NCBI RefSeq assembly: GCF_002807055.1
Contig: NZ_NIXN01000001.1
Coordinates: forward strand, 434,001-498,000
Source: Confluentibacter citreus
Lineage (GTDB): Bacteria > Bacteroidota > Bacteroidia > Flavobacteriales > Flavobacteriaceae
DNA length: 64,000 nt
Direction: 5' to 3'
Of the stretch, positions 17,684 through 24,739 are shown piece by piece. The translations under genes were made by a program, and so were the position numbers. The notes below the pieces were generated by a model, which saw only the letters and a list, made by a program, of their open reading frames with translations, had not been told where the DNA came from and ran no database searches. Every line of letters starts with the position of its first letter. Position 1 is the stretch's first letter.

Positions 17684-18529
17684 TTAAATTTTCAAATTAT
17701 TATAGGTACTAATTACTAATTCATTTCCATATTTCCTTTCTAAACTTCGCATTTTAAAATGAGCCTCAGCTACGGTTTGAAAATGGTTTAAAAACACAAA
17801 ATTTATAGTTCCTCCTCCAACAGCACCAAGTACTGGAATGGCTTGGGCTACAAATTTTTCAGAAACCTGAATAGAAAATCTACCAGCGATAATCCCGATT
17901 AGTTTCATTAAAGGGTTAGAGCTTGCTATTAGCATCTTATTTAAACCTTGAACACCATTTTTTGCTACATAAGCACTTGCTCCTTTAGCTGCTGAATTTA
18001 GGGCAAGTCTCATGGTGTAATAAGAGGTCTCTAAGCCATCATCATCTTTGGATTTACCACCTAATGCGAATACTTGCATACAAGCCATTTGTGTTTCAAA
18101 ATCTTGAAGATTTTCTCCATGACTTCTGGCAATATCTAAAATTGAACGCATCATAAATTTGGTTGAAACCGCAAGCTCTGATGCAAATATGGCAGTGCCT
18201 ATTCCTGTTGTAGAACCCAAAACACCACTTAATGCCCCCGTAGTAGTTACCAATGCCTTGTAAGTTTTATTAGAGGGCTTTTTAAAAGTTTTACCATTTT
18301 GCATGGTAACCAAATTGCTTTTTACAACCAGTGTTAAAGATTTATTGACTTGCTTTTGTAGCCATAGTTGCTGTTTGGCTGGGATCTTTTTTATAGTCGA
18401 GTCTAAACTATTGCCTAGTTTGTTTAGCCCTTTCATTACAAACCCAATATTTTCCATATGGTGTTTAGCCTGTTTTATAGCTTCTAAATCTTCTGGTGAC
18501 ATACGATTTGTAAGTGGCTGTGAACTCAT
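17684..18529 (-). CDS. EcsC family protein
   Basis: 281 residues. Gly/Ala-rich amphipathic segments (TTTGALSGVLGSTTGIGTAI, AIPVLGAVGGGTINFVFLNH) and SELAVSTKFMMRSILDIARS are the signature of the EcsC family, whose molecular role is poorly known but which is often met in bacterial defence neighbourhoods. It starts 1 bp after the hsdS stop, so it is coupled to hsdS. It is the first of three cargo genes, each placed directly after an hsdS 3' end. Confidence 0.8.
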   Translation of the reverse strand: MSSQPLTNRMSPEDLEAIKQAKHHMENIGFVMKGLNKLGNSLDSTIKKIPAKQQLWLQKQVNKSLTLVVKSNLVTMQNGKTFKKPSNKTYKALVTTTGALSGVLGSTTGIGTAIFASELAVSTKFMMRSILDIARSHGENLQDFETQMACMQVFALGGKSKDDDGLETSYYTMRLALNSAAKGASAYVAKNGVQGLNKMLIASSNPLMKLIGIIAGRFSIQVSEKFVAQAIPVLGAVGGGTINFVFLNHFQTVAEAHFKMRSLERKYGNELVISTYNNLKI

Positions 18530-18530
18530 A

Positions 18531-19664
18531 TTAATTTATTAACTCCCCTTTAAACGCCTTTTGTAATAGGCTGTTAAACAACTCTTCACTTTTTTGTAAA
18601 CTTTGGTGGGCTTGGGCTTTTTGGGCTTCAATAGCTTGTGCTCTCTCTGCAAATTGGTTTTGAAGGTCAATTGGAGGTAATTGAATTTCTACATTTGACA
18701 ACAAATCTTGATTTATATTTTGAATGTTAGCTCCTCTACCATTTTTGAAAATATGCTTTTTAAATAATTTATTTCTCATCAATTGAACCAAATATAATTC
18801 ATTTAAATCAAGATTGTTTTTTCTAAATCTTATACAGAAACCACTAAAAGTAACTTTTTCACCATTTGGATATGTAATTAGACATCTTCCAACTAAATCT
18901 TTATTTCCATTTGAACGCACAAAAACTAAATCACCATTTTCTAATAAAAAGCCATCTGAAGGAAAAGATTCAATTTCAATTGTTGAAAGACTATTATAGT
19001 CTGATATTTCCCAGTAATCCTTAAAATCTCCAACACCTAATATTTTAACTTTAATTCCATTTTTAGTTTTTGTATAATTCAAACCATTTTTAAAATTGCC
19101 TAAATCACCTAATTTTTTCGACTCCCACCCCTTCGGATTACTCACAGGATCTCCAAACATCTCCACAAAGAGGCTTTGGGTAAGGACATCATATTTTTCT
19201 ATTAATTTTTTGTCAAGTTGGCGTAGTTTTTCTGCCTCATCTAAAATAGCAGCTATCTTTTTTTGGGTGTCTAGTGGTGGAAGTGGGATTTTTAAATTTG
19301 AAAGGTAATCTTTAGATATATGTTTTAATCCTGCACCTTTAAATCCTTCTTCAAGTAGATGAATATTTCCAGATAAATAATAAAATACAAACTTTGCAAA
19401 AGTATCAGTTTTACTTGTAGGTTGACAAACAAAACAATCCGTTGAAACAGCAAATTTGCCATCACAGTAGTGTACACTTGCCTTTCCACCTGTTCCAAAT
19501 ATTAAACTCTCTTCTTCAAAAAGATAATCATTTAATGATTTAGTCAAAGTATCACTTGAGGTATAAAATGGGTAATTTCCATCTTCTAGAATTAACCCAT
19601 CTCCTGCTTTAATTTTTGACTTCTTTTGAAAATTAAAAAGGGTAGAAAATAATTTTTTATCCAT
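18531..19664 (-). CDS. hsdS: Type I restriction enzyme, S (specificity) subunit
   Basis: 377 residues with two target-recognition domains separated by conserved helices. TRD1 is about residues 1-125, the spacer is LPPLDTQKKIAAILDEAEKL (about 128-147), TRD2 about 180-325, and the distal helix starts LPPIDLQNQF. It reads the bipartite DNA target for HsdM and HsdR. It overlaps hsdM by 8 bp. The first TRD is short at its N-terminus, starting directly with FNFQKKSKIKAGDGLILEDG, yet the overlap with hsdM supports this start. The 3' end is the source of the tails at 17599 and 17045. Confidence 0.92.
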   Translation of the reverse strand: MDKKLFSTLFNFQKKSKIKAGDGLILEDGNYPFYTSSDTLTKSLNDYLFEEESLIFGTGGKASVHYCDGKFAVSTDCFVCQPTSKTDTFAKFVFYYLSGNIHLLEEGFKGAGLKHISKDYLSNLKIPLPPLDTQKKIAAILDEAEKLRQLDKKLIEKYDVLTQSLFVEMFGDPVSNPKGWESKKLGDLGNFKNGLNYTKTKNGIKVKILGVGDFKDYWEISDYNSLSTIEIESFPSDGFLLENGDLVFVRSNGNKDLVGRCLITYPNGEKVTFSGFCIRFRKNNLDLNELYLVQLMRNKLFKKHIFKNGRGANIQNINQDLLSNVEIQLPPIDLQNQFAERAQAIEAQKAQAHQSLQKSEELFNSLLQKAFKGELIN

Positions 19665-21141
19665 TCAAAATATTTTCTAAAGTTAATAATGCATTTGTTC
19701 TTTTATTGTCTAATTCCTTTATAGCAGCAATGATATCTTTTGGTTTTTCATATTCAATTTCTTCATATACAATTTCCTTGTAACGGTTAATGGATAAATC
19801 CCAATCGTTGCTTTTAATGTCCTTAAAAGGCACTAAAAAGCTTTGGTCTGTGCGTTTTCTATTGGCTTCAGCTTCTAAATTTTTATAGCGTTTTAAAATA
19901 TCAGGTATATCATTGTCATTAATGGCATTGCGTTTATCATCTAAACTATATCCATCGGCTTTCATATCGTAAAACCATACCTTATCTGTGCCTCCAGAAT
20001 TGGTCTTGGTAAAAAACAACACTGCTGTACTTACTCCTGCATAGGGTTTAAATACCCCGCTAGGCATAGAAATAACAGCTTCCAATTTTTGGTTTTCCAC
20101 CAACGCTTTACGAATCGCTTTATGTGCGCCACTGCTACCAAACAGCACACCATCTGGCACAATGACAGCGGCACGACCACCTACTTTTAATGTGCGCAAC
20201 ATTAAGGCTAAGAACAATAATTCTGTCTTTTTGGTTTTAGTGGTTTGTAGCAGGCTACTTTCTACTTCATCATAATCCAGACTGCCTTTAAATGGCGGAT
20301 TTGCCAGAATTAAGGTATAGGCGTTCTCTACCTTGCCATTGGCTTCACTTAAAGCATCTGTCCCGGTCAGTATAGGAGTTTCTATACCGTGTAATTGCAA
20401 GTTCATGGCAGCAATTCGCAACATGGATGGGTCAAACTCTGTCCCATGAAACATGTTGGTATTAAAATGTTCTCTAAAGGTTATATCCTGAAACCAATCG
20501 TTATGGTTATCAAAAATATATTCTCCAGCACTTACCAAAAACCCGGCTGTACCACAGGCAGGATCGCAAATAATATCGTCTTTTTTGGGTTGTGCCATGG
20601 CTACCATCATGTTAATGATATGTCGAGGTGTACGGAATTGTCCGTTAGTACCTGCTTCTGCAATTTTAGATAGCATGTACTCGTACAAATCTCCTTTGGT
20701 ATCTCTATTGTCTAAAGGTAACTGGTCTATTTGCTGAACCACCTTATCTAACAGTTTTGGAGATTGAATCATGAAGATGGCACCTTTCATGAATTTGGCA
20801 AATTCACCACCTTCGGCACCAATGGTTTTCATAAAGTCAAAGGCTGTGAGATTATTTAATTCCCGTTGTGGTCTGGTAAACAGACTGAACATGATTTCTG
20901 GGTCTTTATTTTTAAAGTTGCTCCAACGCAAGGGGCTTTGCTCCTTGGTGTAAATAGGTTTGTCGATAGGAACACCTAATAGGCTAGCCTGTTTTTCCAT
21001 TCGGATTTGTTTATCGTCTAGCTGCTTAATAAAGATTAAATAGGTAAACTGCTCAACTACTGTTAGGGGATTTGAGATCCCTCCTGTCCAGAAATCGTTC
21101 CAGATTTTATCTATTTTACTTTTAGTTTCTCCTGTGATCAT
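19657..21141 (-). CDS. hsdM: Type I restriction enzyme, M (methylase) subunit
   Basis: 494 residues, an N6-adenine methyltransferase. The helical N-terminus (MITGETKSKIDKIWNDFWTG) is followed by motif X/I around QFRTPRHIINMM and DPACGTAGFL and motif IV LANPPFKGSL. Length and motifs are typical of a standalone HsdM that pairs with the hsdS overlapping its 3' end. The stop of the 5'-nucleotidase gene lies 3 bp upstream of its ATG. The first 35 bases of the gene recur 1.08 kb upstream at 22183-22217. Confidence 0.94.
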   Translation of the reverse strand: MITGETKSKIDKIWNDFWTGGISNPLTVVEQFTYLIFIKQLDDKQIRMEKQASLLGVPIDKPIYTKEQSPLRWSNFKNKDPEIMFSLFTRPQRELNNLTAFDFMKTIGAEGGEFAKFMKGAIFMIQSPKLLDKVVQQIDQLPLDNRDTKGDLYEYMLSKIAEAGTNGQFRTPRHIINMMVAMAQPKKDDIICDPACGTAGFLVSAGEYIFDNHNDWFQDITFREHFNTNMFHGTEFDPSMLRIAAMNLQLHGIETPILTGTDALSEANGKVENAYTLILANPPFKGSLDYDEVESSLLQTTKTKKTELLFLALMLRTLKVGGRAAVIVPDGVLFGSSGAHKAIRKALVENQKLEAVISMPSGVFKPYAGVSTAVLFFTKTNSGGTDKVWFYDMKADGYSLDDKRNAINDNDIPDILKRYKNLEAEANRKRTDQSFLVPFKDIKSNDWDLSINRYKEIVYEEIEYEKPKDIIAAIKELDNKRTNALLTLENILNG

Positions 21142-21158
21142 GTGTTAATTTATAGGTT
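21107..21158. repeat. hsdM start region, copy 1 of a 52-bp direct repeat
   Basis: The first 35 bases of hsdM plus 17 bases before it match 22183-22234. The coding part is identical, the upstream part has three mismatches. In both places a TAA stop lies 3 bp before the ATG. The two copies flank the 5'-nucleotidase gene. Confidence 0.85.
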
Positions 21159-22077
21159 CTATATTATTTAATTTCGATTTACTTAGGTAGGGTACTTTAG
21201 CTGAAGGGACAACTTTAGAACTTTCTATTAAATGATAATCTTGGTCATCAAAAAAAATGTGTGCTTCCATAGCTTTTAATATCTTATCTTTTGCCAATCC
21301 CCCTAGAAAATATACTTCATCTACATAAACACCCCATTTTCTTAAAGTTTTAATTACTCTTTTATGAGAAGGAGCATTCCTAGCTGTAACTATAGCTAAA
21401 CGTAGTGGTGAATATTCTATTCTCATTGGCAGATGTTCTTGGATCTTTGATAGCTTTATCAATAATTTGGCGAAGGGTCCTTCTGCTAAAGCATCATCCT
21501 CATGTTCTTTTTCATATTTATGAAAAGAATCCATTCCTTCAGTTTTGAAACGATATTCAGAATCATCAGAAAATAATACAGCATCAGCATCAAATGCAAT
21601 CTTAACCCTAGGGTCTAATGAAGAAAATGACGTGGGTGGATTATAAATTAAAGCAGCAGCACATTCTCCACTATCAATTACCGTTTGAACATCTTTTTGA
21701 TCTTTTGACAAAAACAAATCTATATCGTAGGCATTAATATAGGGAGCAAGAGGCTCGCCTCCAGTAAATGCTACTCTTGTAATATCTAGATTGTATTTCT
21801 CCATTGTATTTAAAACTCTCATGCCTGTTTCAGGACTGTTTCTTGACATAACTACTACTTCAACTATCTTCTTTTTGGCTACTTTATTTAATTCCAGTAA
21901 ACTTCGTACTAAATAAAAAGCTGTTCCTGTCAACAATAATTCATTCTCATTGTCTAATTGATGTTTTCTGAACACTTCAATGCCTTGTTCTTCAAAAATT
22001 TTATTTTCTTCTTCCAAGTCAAATAAAGCCCTTGTGGAAACACCAACTACTAAAATCTCTGATAAATCTACTGGCAT
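21145..22077 (-). CDS. 5'-nucleotidase (NT5C1-like, HAD fold) in the hsd operon
   Basis: 310 residues. HAD motifs are visible: IAFDADAVLF (motif I, Asp-x-Asp), LAIVTARNAP (motif II Thr) and IFFDDQDYH (motif IV). The layout and the phrases LVVGVSTRALFD, VVMSRNSPETG and VAFTGGEPLAPY fit the cytosolic 5'-nucleotidase family that dephosphorylates nucleoside monophosphates. Placement between DUF2130 and hsdM, flanked by duplicated hsdM start sequence, shows it was inserted into the operon. A role in nucleotide depletion or in clearing degradation products is inference. Confidence 0.82.
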   Translation of the reverse strand: MPVDLSEILVVGVSTRALFDLEEENKIFEEQGIEVFRKHQLDNENELLLTGTAFYLVRSLLELNKVAKKKIVEVVVMSRNSPETGMRVLNTMEKYNLDITRVAFTGGEPLAPYINAYDIDLFLSKDQKDVQTVIDSGECAAALIYNPPTSFSSLDPRVKIAFDADAVLFSDDSEYRFKTEGMDSFHKYEKEHEDDALAEGPFAKLLIKLSKIQEHLPMRIEYSPLRLAIVTARNAPSHKRVIKTLRKWGVYVDEVYFLGGLAKDKILKAMEAHIFFDDQDYHLIESSKVVPSAKVPYLSKSKLNNIEPIN

Positions 22078-22088
22078 ATAGTTAATTG

Positions 22089-22172
22089 CTATTGTTCTAT
22101 TAAACTTATTTCTTCACTTTTTTCTAAACCTTCAATACGAGCTATAGCGTAACCCGCTATATCCAGTAGTAT
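22089..22172 (-). pseudogene. 3' remnant of a gene, possibly nucleotide-pyrophosphohydrolase-like
   Basis: A 27-codon stretch on the minus strand contains LLDIAGYAIARIEGLEK and ends in SLIEQ and TAG, 11 bp before the 5'-nucleotidase ATG. An in-frame TAA closes it upstream. A Leu-Asp-x-Ala-x-Tyr-Ala ending is seen in MazG/DUF1599-type nucleotide-modifying proteins, but the piece is too short to assign. It begins 3 bp after the hsdM fragment. Confidence 0.4.
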
Positions 22173-22175
22173 TTA

Positions 22176-22217
22176 TTATAAATTATCTATTTTACTTTTA
22201 GTTTCTCCTGTGATCAT
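22176..22217 (-). pseudogene. Truncated hsdM 5' fragment
   Basis: Encodes MITGETKSKIDNL then TAA. The first 35 bases are identical to the start of the intact hsdM at 21141; after codon 11 the sequence diverges and stops. The DUF2130 stop lies 3 bp before its ATG, which suggests DUF2130 originally sat directly next to hsdM. Confidence 0.85.
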
Positions 22218-22234
22218 GGGTTAATCTATAGATT
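22183..22234. repeat. hsdM start region, copy 2 of the 52-bp direct repeat
   Basis: Partner of 21107-21158. It includes the 3' end of the DUF2130 gene and the truncated hsdM start, so the duplication covers a gene junction and not just coding sequence. Confidence 0.85.
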
Positions 22235-23507
22235 TATTTAAGTCATCGAACTTCTGTTGCATAGTTGAGTTATTATAGGTTAACTTTTTGATGGTTAACT
22301 CTTCTGTTTTGTTATTTGCCAAACGCAAATTGTTAACTGAAGATAGCAACGCATCTTTAGTTTTTTGAAGGTGCGTCATGGTTTTATCTATCTCCTCTAT
22401 AGCTGTTTTAAATTGGCGACTAGCCAAATCGTAGTTTCTCGCAAAGCCTGTTTTAAACTCATTGATTTTGTCTTCAAAGTTAGATATGTCTACGTTTTGG
22501 TTTCTAACCATATTCAATTCCGTTTTATATTGTAATGATTTCATCCCAGCATTTCTGAGCAAGGTAATTATTGGAATAAAAAATTGTGGTCGAATAATAT
22601 ACATTTTTTCGTATTTATAAGACACATCAACAATTCCGGTATTGTAAAACTCATTGTCGGCTTCTAACGAAGACACTAAAACGGCATATTCACAGCCTTT
22701 GTCTCTTCTGTCTTTATCCAGTTTTGCAAAAAAGTCTTCGTTTTTCTTTTTTGTTACAGTCTCGTCGTTTTCGTTTTTCATTTCAAACATAACTGAAATG
22801 ATTTCATTTCCATCAACATCACTTTCCCTATATATATAATCACCTTTTGTTCCTCCAGAAGTATCATTGTCTTTTTCAAAATAGGCATTTTGAAAAGCTG
22901 TAGCCCTTAACTTATTGAACTCAATTTCGCAATGCTGTTCTAAAGTTTCGCCCAACATTTTTGTTGACAGTTTTTGCTTGTAATTCTTTAAACGTTCAAT
23001 TTCTTCATCTTTTAACCTTATGTCTTTGGCTACGTGATCCAGTTCCCTCCTAAAGTCTTCTCTTAAAGATTTTTCAAGGTTCTCTTTTTCAGCTTCTTTA
23101 AGTTTTACATCATTAACAAGTTGGTTCTTTTGCTTTTCAAGCTCATTTACTGCATTCTGAAGTTCTAATTTCTTTTCAGTTTCAGCTCTATCTATTTTAG
23201 ATTCAAGTTCTTGAATCTGCTTTTCTTTTTTAGAAACCTCCTCAACCAATTCGGATTTACTTTTAAATTTTAAAGCATCTATTTCACGTTGTTTCTCTGC
23301 CAATTGTTCCTGAAAAGTATTTTTTAATTCAGATTCCTTTAATTGAAGTGCTGTCTGTTTCTCTTTATTAAAGGTCTCCAAACGATTGTTTAACTCTTCT
23401 TGAAACTGCTGGTCTCTAACCTGCTTTACAATATCAGTATATACACTATCATCTACTTTAAAAACCTCTTTACAATTTGGACATTTTACGGTTGTATTCT
23501 TATTCAT
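22221..23507 (-). CDS. DUF2130 coiled-coil protein
   Basis: 428 residues. The N-terminus has KCPNCKEVFKVDDS (one CxxC), followed by about 150 residues of charged coiled coil (residues 30-180), then the conserved DUF2130 domain: KMLGETLEQHCEIEFNKLR, GDYIYRE, ISVMFEMKNE and EYAVLVSSLE. The E/K-containing FEMKNE core resembles a PD-(D/E)XK-like nuclease fold (known suggestion for the family; not proven here). It is the first gene of the hsd operon, with a diverged operator 44 bp upstream at 23551-23573. Confidence 0.85.
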   Translation of the reverse strand: MNKNTTVKCPNCKEVFKVDDSVYTDIVKQVRDQQFQEELNNRLETFNKEKQTALQLKESELKNTFQEQLAEKQREIDALKFKSKSELVEEVSKKEKQIQELESKIDRAETEKKLELQNAVNELEKQKNQLVNDVKLKEAEKENLEKSLREDFRRELDHVAKDIRLKDEEIERLKNYKQKLSTKMLGETLEQHCEIEFNKLRATAFQNAYFEKDNDTSGGTKGDYIYRESDVDGNEIISVMFEMKNENDETVTKKKNEDFFAKLDKDRRDKGCEYAVLVSSLEADNEFYNTGIVDVSYKYEKMYIIRPQFFIPIITLLRNAGMKSLQYKTELNMVRNQNVDISNFEDKINEFKTGFARNYDLASRQFKTAIEEIDKTMTHLQKTKDALLSSVNNLRLANNKTEELTIKKLTYNNSTMQQKFDDLNKSID

Positions 23508-23550
23508 GACTACTTGTTTTTAATTGATTAGGATGTAAATATAATATCCA

Positions 23551-23573
23551 AGTGTGTAGGGTGATCGCATAGT
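23551..23573. promoter_or_regulatory. Diverged copy of the block A operator, before DUF2130/hsd operon
   Basis: AGTGTGTA (23551-23558), 7-bp spacer, CGCATAGT (23566-23573). The right arm matches 7 of 8 and the left arm 5 of 8 positions of ACTATGCA-N7-TGCATAGT. It overlaps the last base of the stop codon of the receiver gene and lies 44 bp before the DUF2130 start. Confidence 0.5.
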
Positions 23574-24739
23574 TATATATCTAATTTAATTTCTCGTACA
23601 TGCATTTTTGTCCCATCTGGACTTGGTTCTAGAACAATCTTAACGTTATCATTTATGCCCATGCCACTTGAAGACACCATTTTCGGAGGTATACTTATTT
23701 GTTGTGATTTACATATTGATTGAAATGTCCCCCAGCCATTATCTGCAATCCTGATAATTTTACCAGAAATCCAAGCATCTGAGATATTTGTTTCAGGCTG
23801 TTTATGCTCCCATTTTATTACATTTTTCGCTTTAACTGAATTGTTATCAATAAATGGTTTTAGCCAGTGTAGTGTGTCTAACAAAAGAAGCACTGTACTT
23901 TGATATAAAAACGTATTTGAGTTTGAAGCCATATAAGCATCTATACCTAGGTTGCTTCCTTCATTGTGCGATCCATCTTGTGTAATGGTTAAGATTTTAT
24001 GAATATTAAAAACTATTACCGGGTGCAGTATTTTCTCTTTCAGAATATAATCACGATGCTTATCTGAAAGAAATATGCTTGAGCCATTAATCCAACCTTT
24101 GTCTTGAATTATATCATCTGGAATACATCCAATTTCATTTAGTTTAGCAAATATTGCTTCTATAATTTTCCTAATCCCTGTTAAAGAATCTTGAGCAATT
24201 TTGATGGTGCTAGGGTTTTCAATTTCTAATATCAAATTGTGCAATCGATCAAAATGCTTTTTACCTAAATAAGCATCAGTACACATTTCAAATTGATTGG
24301 GGTATTTGTGTTTTAGCTTTGTTAATGTTCTATTTTGACATGCCTTAACTAGCATGTTAAACAATGTGTCTTCATCTTCATCAACTCCTTTATTGAATAC
24401 ATTTGGGAAAGCATTATGAAATTCTGGAGAAGCATACGTTTTTGCTTGACCTGTAAGTACAAAGTAACTCAAAGTTTTATCCAGATCTCGAATTCTATCT
24501 TTCGTTTGGTGTACCCATTTAGTGTCTTCTGTTCCTGGTTCATCGGTTTCGTTTTCAAAAAACTTAGCGTCTAACAATACAGCATCGTACTTTTCCATAT
24601 TGCTTTTAAGCTCTCCGCAACCACCATTCATTGATTTGTATGGACATAGCTTAATATTAAAATCTATAGCTGTCTTATGGAGCGCAGGTAAAGATTCATG
24701 TTGGTCATCAATCCACAAAACGTTGTATTCTTTACTCAT
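23573..24739 (-). CDS. Response-regulator-like protein, partner of the methylase-kinase fusion
   Basis: 388 residues. The N-terminal receiver shows the acidic pair in VLWIDDQ (D11-D12), phospho-acceptor D57 in AVLLDAKF, T96 in FVLTGQAK and K117 in VFNKGVD. A helical middle follows (about 130-310, LNLILEIENPSTI type helices). The C-terminal 60 residues (GKIIRIADNGWGTFQS, then VKIVLEPSPDGTKMHVREIK) follow a cold-shock/S1-like OB-fold pattern. The ATG lies 8 bp inside the end of the methylase-kinase gene, so the two proteins are made together. Phosphotransfer from that kinase is the natural inference. Confidence 0.7.
   Translation of the reverse strand: MSKEYNVLWIDDQHESLPALHKTAIDFNIKLCPYKSMNGGCGELKSNMEKYDAVLLDAKFFENETDEPGTEDTKWVHQTKDRIRDLDKTLSYFVLTGQAKTYASPEFHNAFPNVFNKGVDEDEDTLFNMLVKACQNRTLTKLKHKYPNQFEMCTDAYLGKKHFDRLHNLILEIENPSTIKIAQDSLTGIRKIIEAIFAKLNEIGCIPDDIIQDKGWINGSSIFLSDKHRDYILKEKILHPVIVFNIHKILTITQDGSHNEGSNLGIDAYMASNSNTFLYQSTVLLLLDTLHWLKPFIDNNSVKAKNVIKWEHKQPETNISDAWISGKIIRIADNGWGTFQSICKSQQISIPPKMVSSSGMGINDNVKIVLEPSPDGTKMHVREIKLDI

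Noticed and set aside
22176-22217. hsdM fragment as a functional leader peptide
   Set aside because: It is identical in sequence to the hsdM start including the preceding gene junction, which is explained more simply by duplication.
22258-22265. Another TGCATAGT inside the DUF2130 coding end
   Set aside because: No left arm at the right distance and it lies in coding sequence; an 8-mer of this composition can occur by chance once or twice in the window.
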